Below, in pieces: positions 20,700-21,315 of a stretch of 21,315 nucleotides of DNA. Under the pieces are notes generated by a model. It was not told the DNA's origin, ran no database searches, and saw nothing but the letters and a program-made list of their open reading frames with translations. The DNA is from CAZNVB01 sp964651495 (GTDB lineage: Bacteria > Acidobacteriota > Aminicenantia > Aminicenantales > UBA8522): positions 1 to 21,315 of the forward strand of contig CAZYWP010000041.1 of assembly GCA_964651495.1 (NCBI GenBank). The letters run 5' to 3'. The translations under genes were made by a program, and so were the position numbers. How positions within the stretch are numbered: the stretch's first letter is position 1; every line of letters starts with the position of its first letter.

Positions 20700-21315
20700 A
20701 TGATTAAAGACCTGTCCGTGATGATCGCCGGCAAGGCCGGGGACGGCGTTCTGTTAACCGGAAATGTCCTGGCCAGGCTGCTCAAGCGGCACGGCTGGGA
20801 GATCGCCACCTTCCGGGATTTCCCCTCCAACATCCGCGGCGAGGCCACCTGCTACACCATCCGCGCTTCGCTGGGCCGAGTTTACGGACTCAGCGACCGA
20901 CTGGATATCCTGCTGGCCTTTGACTGCGAAGCCGTGCTCAGCCATATCCCGGAAATCGCTAAGAACGGCATCGTCTTCTGCGACGGCGAGGGAGTCGGCG
21001 CCCTTCCGCCCGAGCAATCGCGCGGCAAGATGTTCCACCGTTTTCCTCTCCGTTCCCTGGCCCGGGAGAAATTCGGCCTGGAGATCTTCAAGAACATGCT
21101 GGCCCTGGGCGCTCTGACTTATGTCCTTGATCTCGACTGCTCTCTCCTCGAGCAGATCATCTCCGAAATGTTCCTTAAGCGGAAAGGAGAGGAGGTGGTC
21201 CGCAAAAACGTCGAGGCGCTCGCTTACGGCTATAAGAAGGCCAAAGAGATCACGACGGAAAAGGAGCGGCATCCGCTGGCCAAAAAAGGGGACCGCGGCC
21301 GCCTCCTTATCTCCG
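20700..21315 (+). CDS. 2-oxoacid:acceptor oxidoreductase, gamma-alpha fused subunit, 3' end cut by window
   Basis: The frame opens at ATG 20700 and stays open for 205 codons to the right edge. Residues 1-190 form the gamma-type domain of pyruvate/2-oxoglutarate:ferredoxin oxidoreductases, with GKAGDGVLLTGNVLARLL near 11-28, FPSNIRGEATCYTIR and the LDILLAFDCEAV strand. The last residues (RGRLLIS) match the start of the alpha (pyrimidine-binding) domain, which usually continues GNEAIALGA. So this is most likely a KorA-type fused subunit, which with a KorB-type thiamine-diphosphate subunit makes or uses acyl-CoA with ferredoxin as electron carrier. Substrate cannot be called from the N-terminus. 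TTGAGG lies just upstream of the ATG. A beta subunit would be expected just beyond the window. Confidence 0.85.
   Translation, partial: MIKDLSVMIAGKAGDGVLLTGNVLARLLKRHGWEIATFRDFPSNIRGEATCYTIRASLGRVYGLSDRLDILLAFDCEAVLSHIPEIAKNGIVFCDGEGVGALPPEQSRGKMFHRFPLRSLAREKFGLEIFKNMLALGALTYVLDLDCSLLEQIISEMFLKRKGEEVVRKNVEALAYGYKKAKEITTEKERHPLAKKGDRGRLLIS

Overview
The window is a GC-rich (about 60% by eye), gene-dense bacterial chromosome segment with both ends cut inside genes. The gene set suggests a Gram-negative, largely anaerobic heterotroph: outer-membrane proteins (an Oar-like TonB-dependent receptor with an N-terminal carboxypeptidase-regulatory domain, and a porin), a ferredoxin-dependent 2-oxoacid oxidoreductase, and a rubredoxin / rubrerythrin-like / hemerythrin-like set. 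Together with a DUF6677-like membrane protein, this points to the Acidobacteriota and their relatives, Candidatus Aminicenantes being my best guess. That assignment is inference from gene content; there is no rRNA or tRNA here to test it. I see no CRISPR array, insertion sequence, integrase, phage gene or tRNA.

Layout. (1) 1-700, minus: a truncated thymidylate-synthase-family gene. (2) 846-3584, minus: the TonB-dependent receptor, with a terminator behind it and a roughly 200-nt leader in front that holds a possible 22-codon upstream ORF. (3) 3897-4772, plus: a UbiA-family decaprenyl-phosphate phosphoribosyltransferase-like enzyme, convergent with recO. (4) A long minus-strand envelope and signalling block, in transcription order: a DUF6677-like membrane protein, a tiny two-helix membrane protein, ftsE, ftsX, rodZ-like, ntrY-like kinase, ntrX-like regulator, recO. 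(5) 12131-12562: a gene-free stretch with several inverted repeats, between the divergent DUF6677-like gene and mutM. (6) 12563-13387, plus: mutM. (7) 13523-19568, plus: a redox block of rubrerythrin-like protein, rubredoxin, rubredoxin reductase-like flavoprotein, porin, purA, a DUF438/hemerythrin/PAS protein and a small desulforedoxin-like protein. (8) A PhzF-family protein, then the start of a gamma-alpha fused 2-oxoacid:acceptor oxidoreductase subunit running off the right end.

How the genes fit together. Block 4 groups the FtsEX divisome ABC system and the RodZ-like cytoskeletal anchor with an NtrYX-type two-component pair, and the pair overlaps by four bases. This arrangement hints at envelope or growth sensing rather than nitrogen control. 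The NtrX-like protein lacks a recognisable GAFTGA loop, so it may not drive sigma-54 promoters. Block 7 looks like an electron chain (NAD(P)H to flavoprotein to rubredoxin to diiron protein) for removing oxygen or peroxide, with a consensus promoter whose -35 box lies in a palindrome.

Other points of interest: several promoters sit so close to their start codons that the mRNAs would be leaderless or nearly so (mutM, rodZ, ubiA and, less strictly, the DUF6677-like gene and ftsE). ftsX has no ATG, GTG or TTG codon that would keep its first membrane helix. At least three real genes here are under 60 codons.
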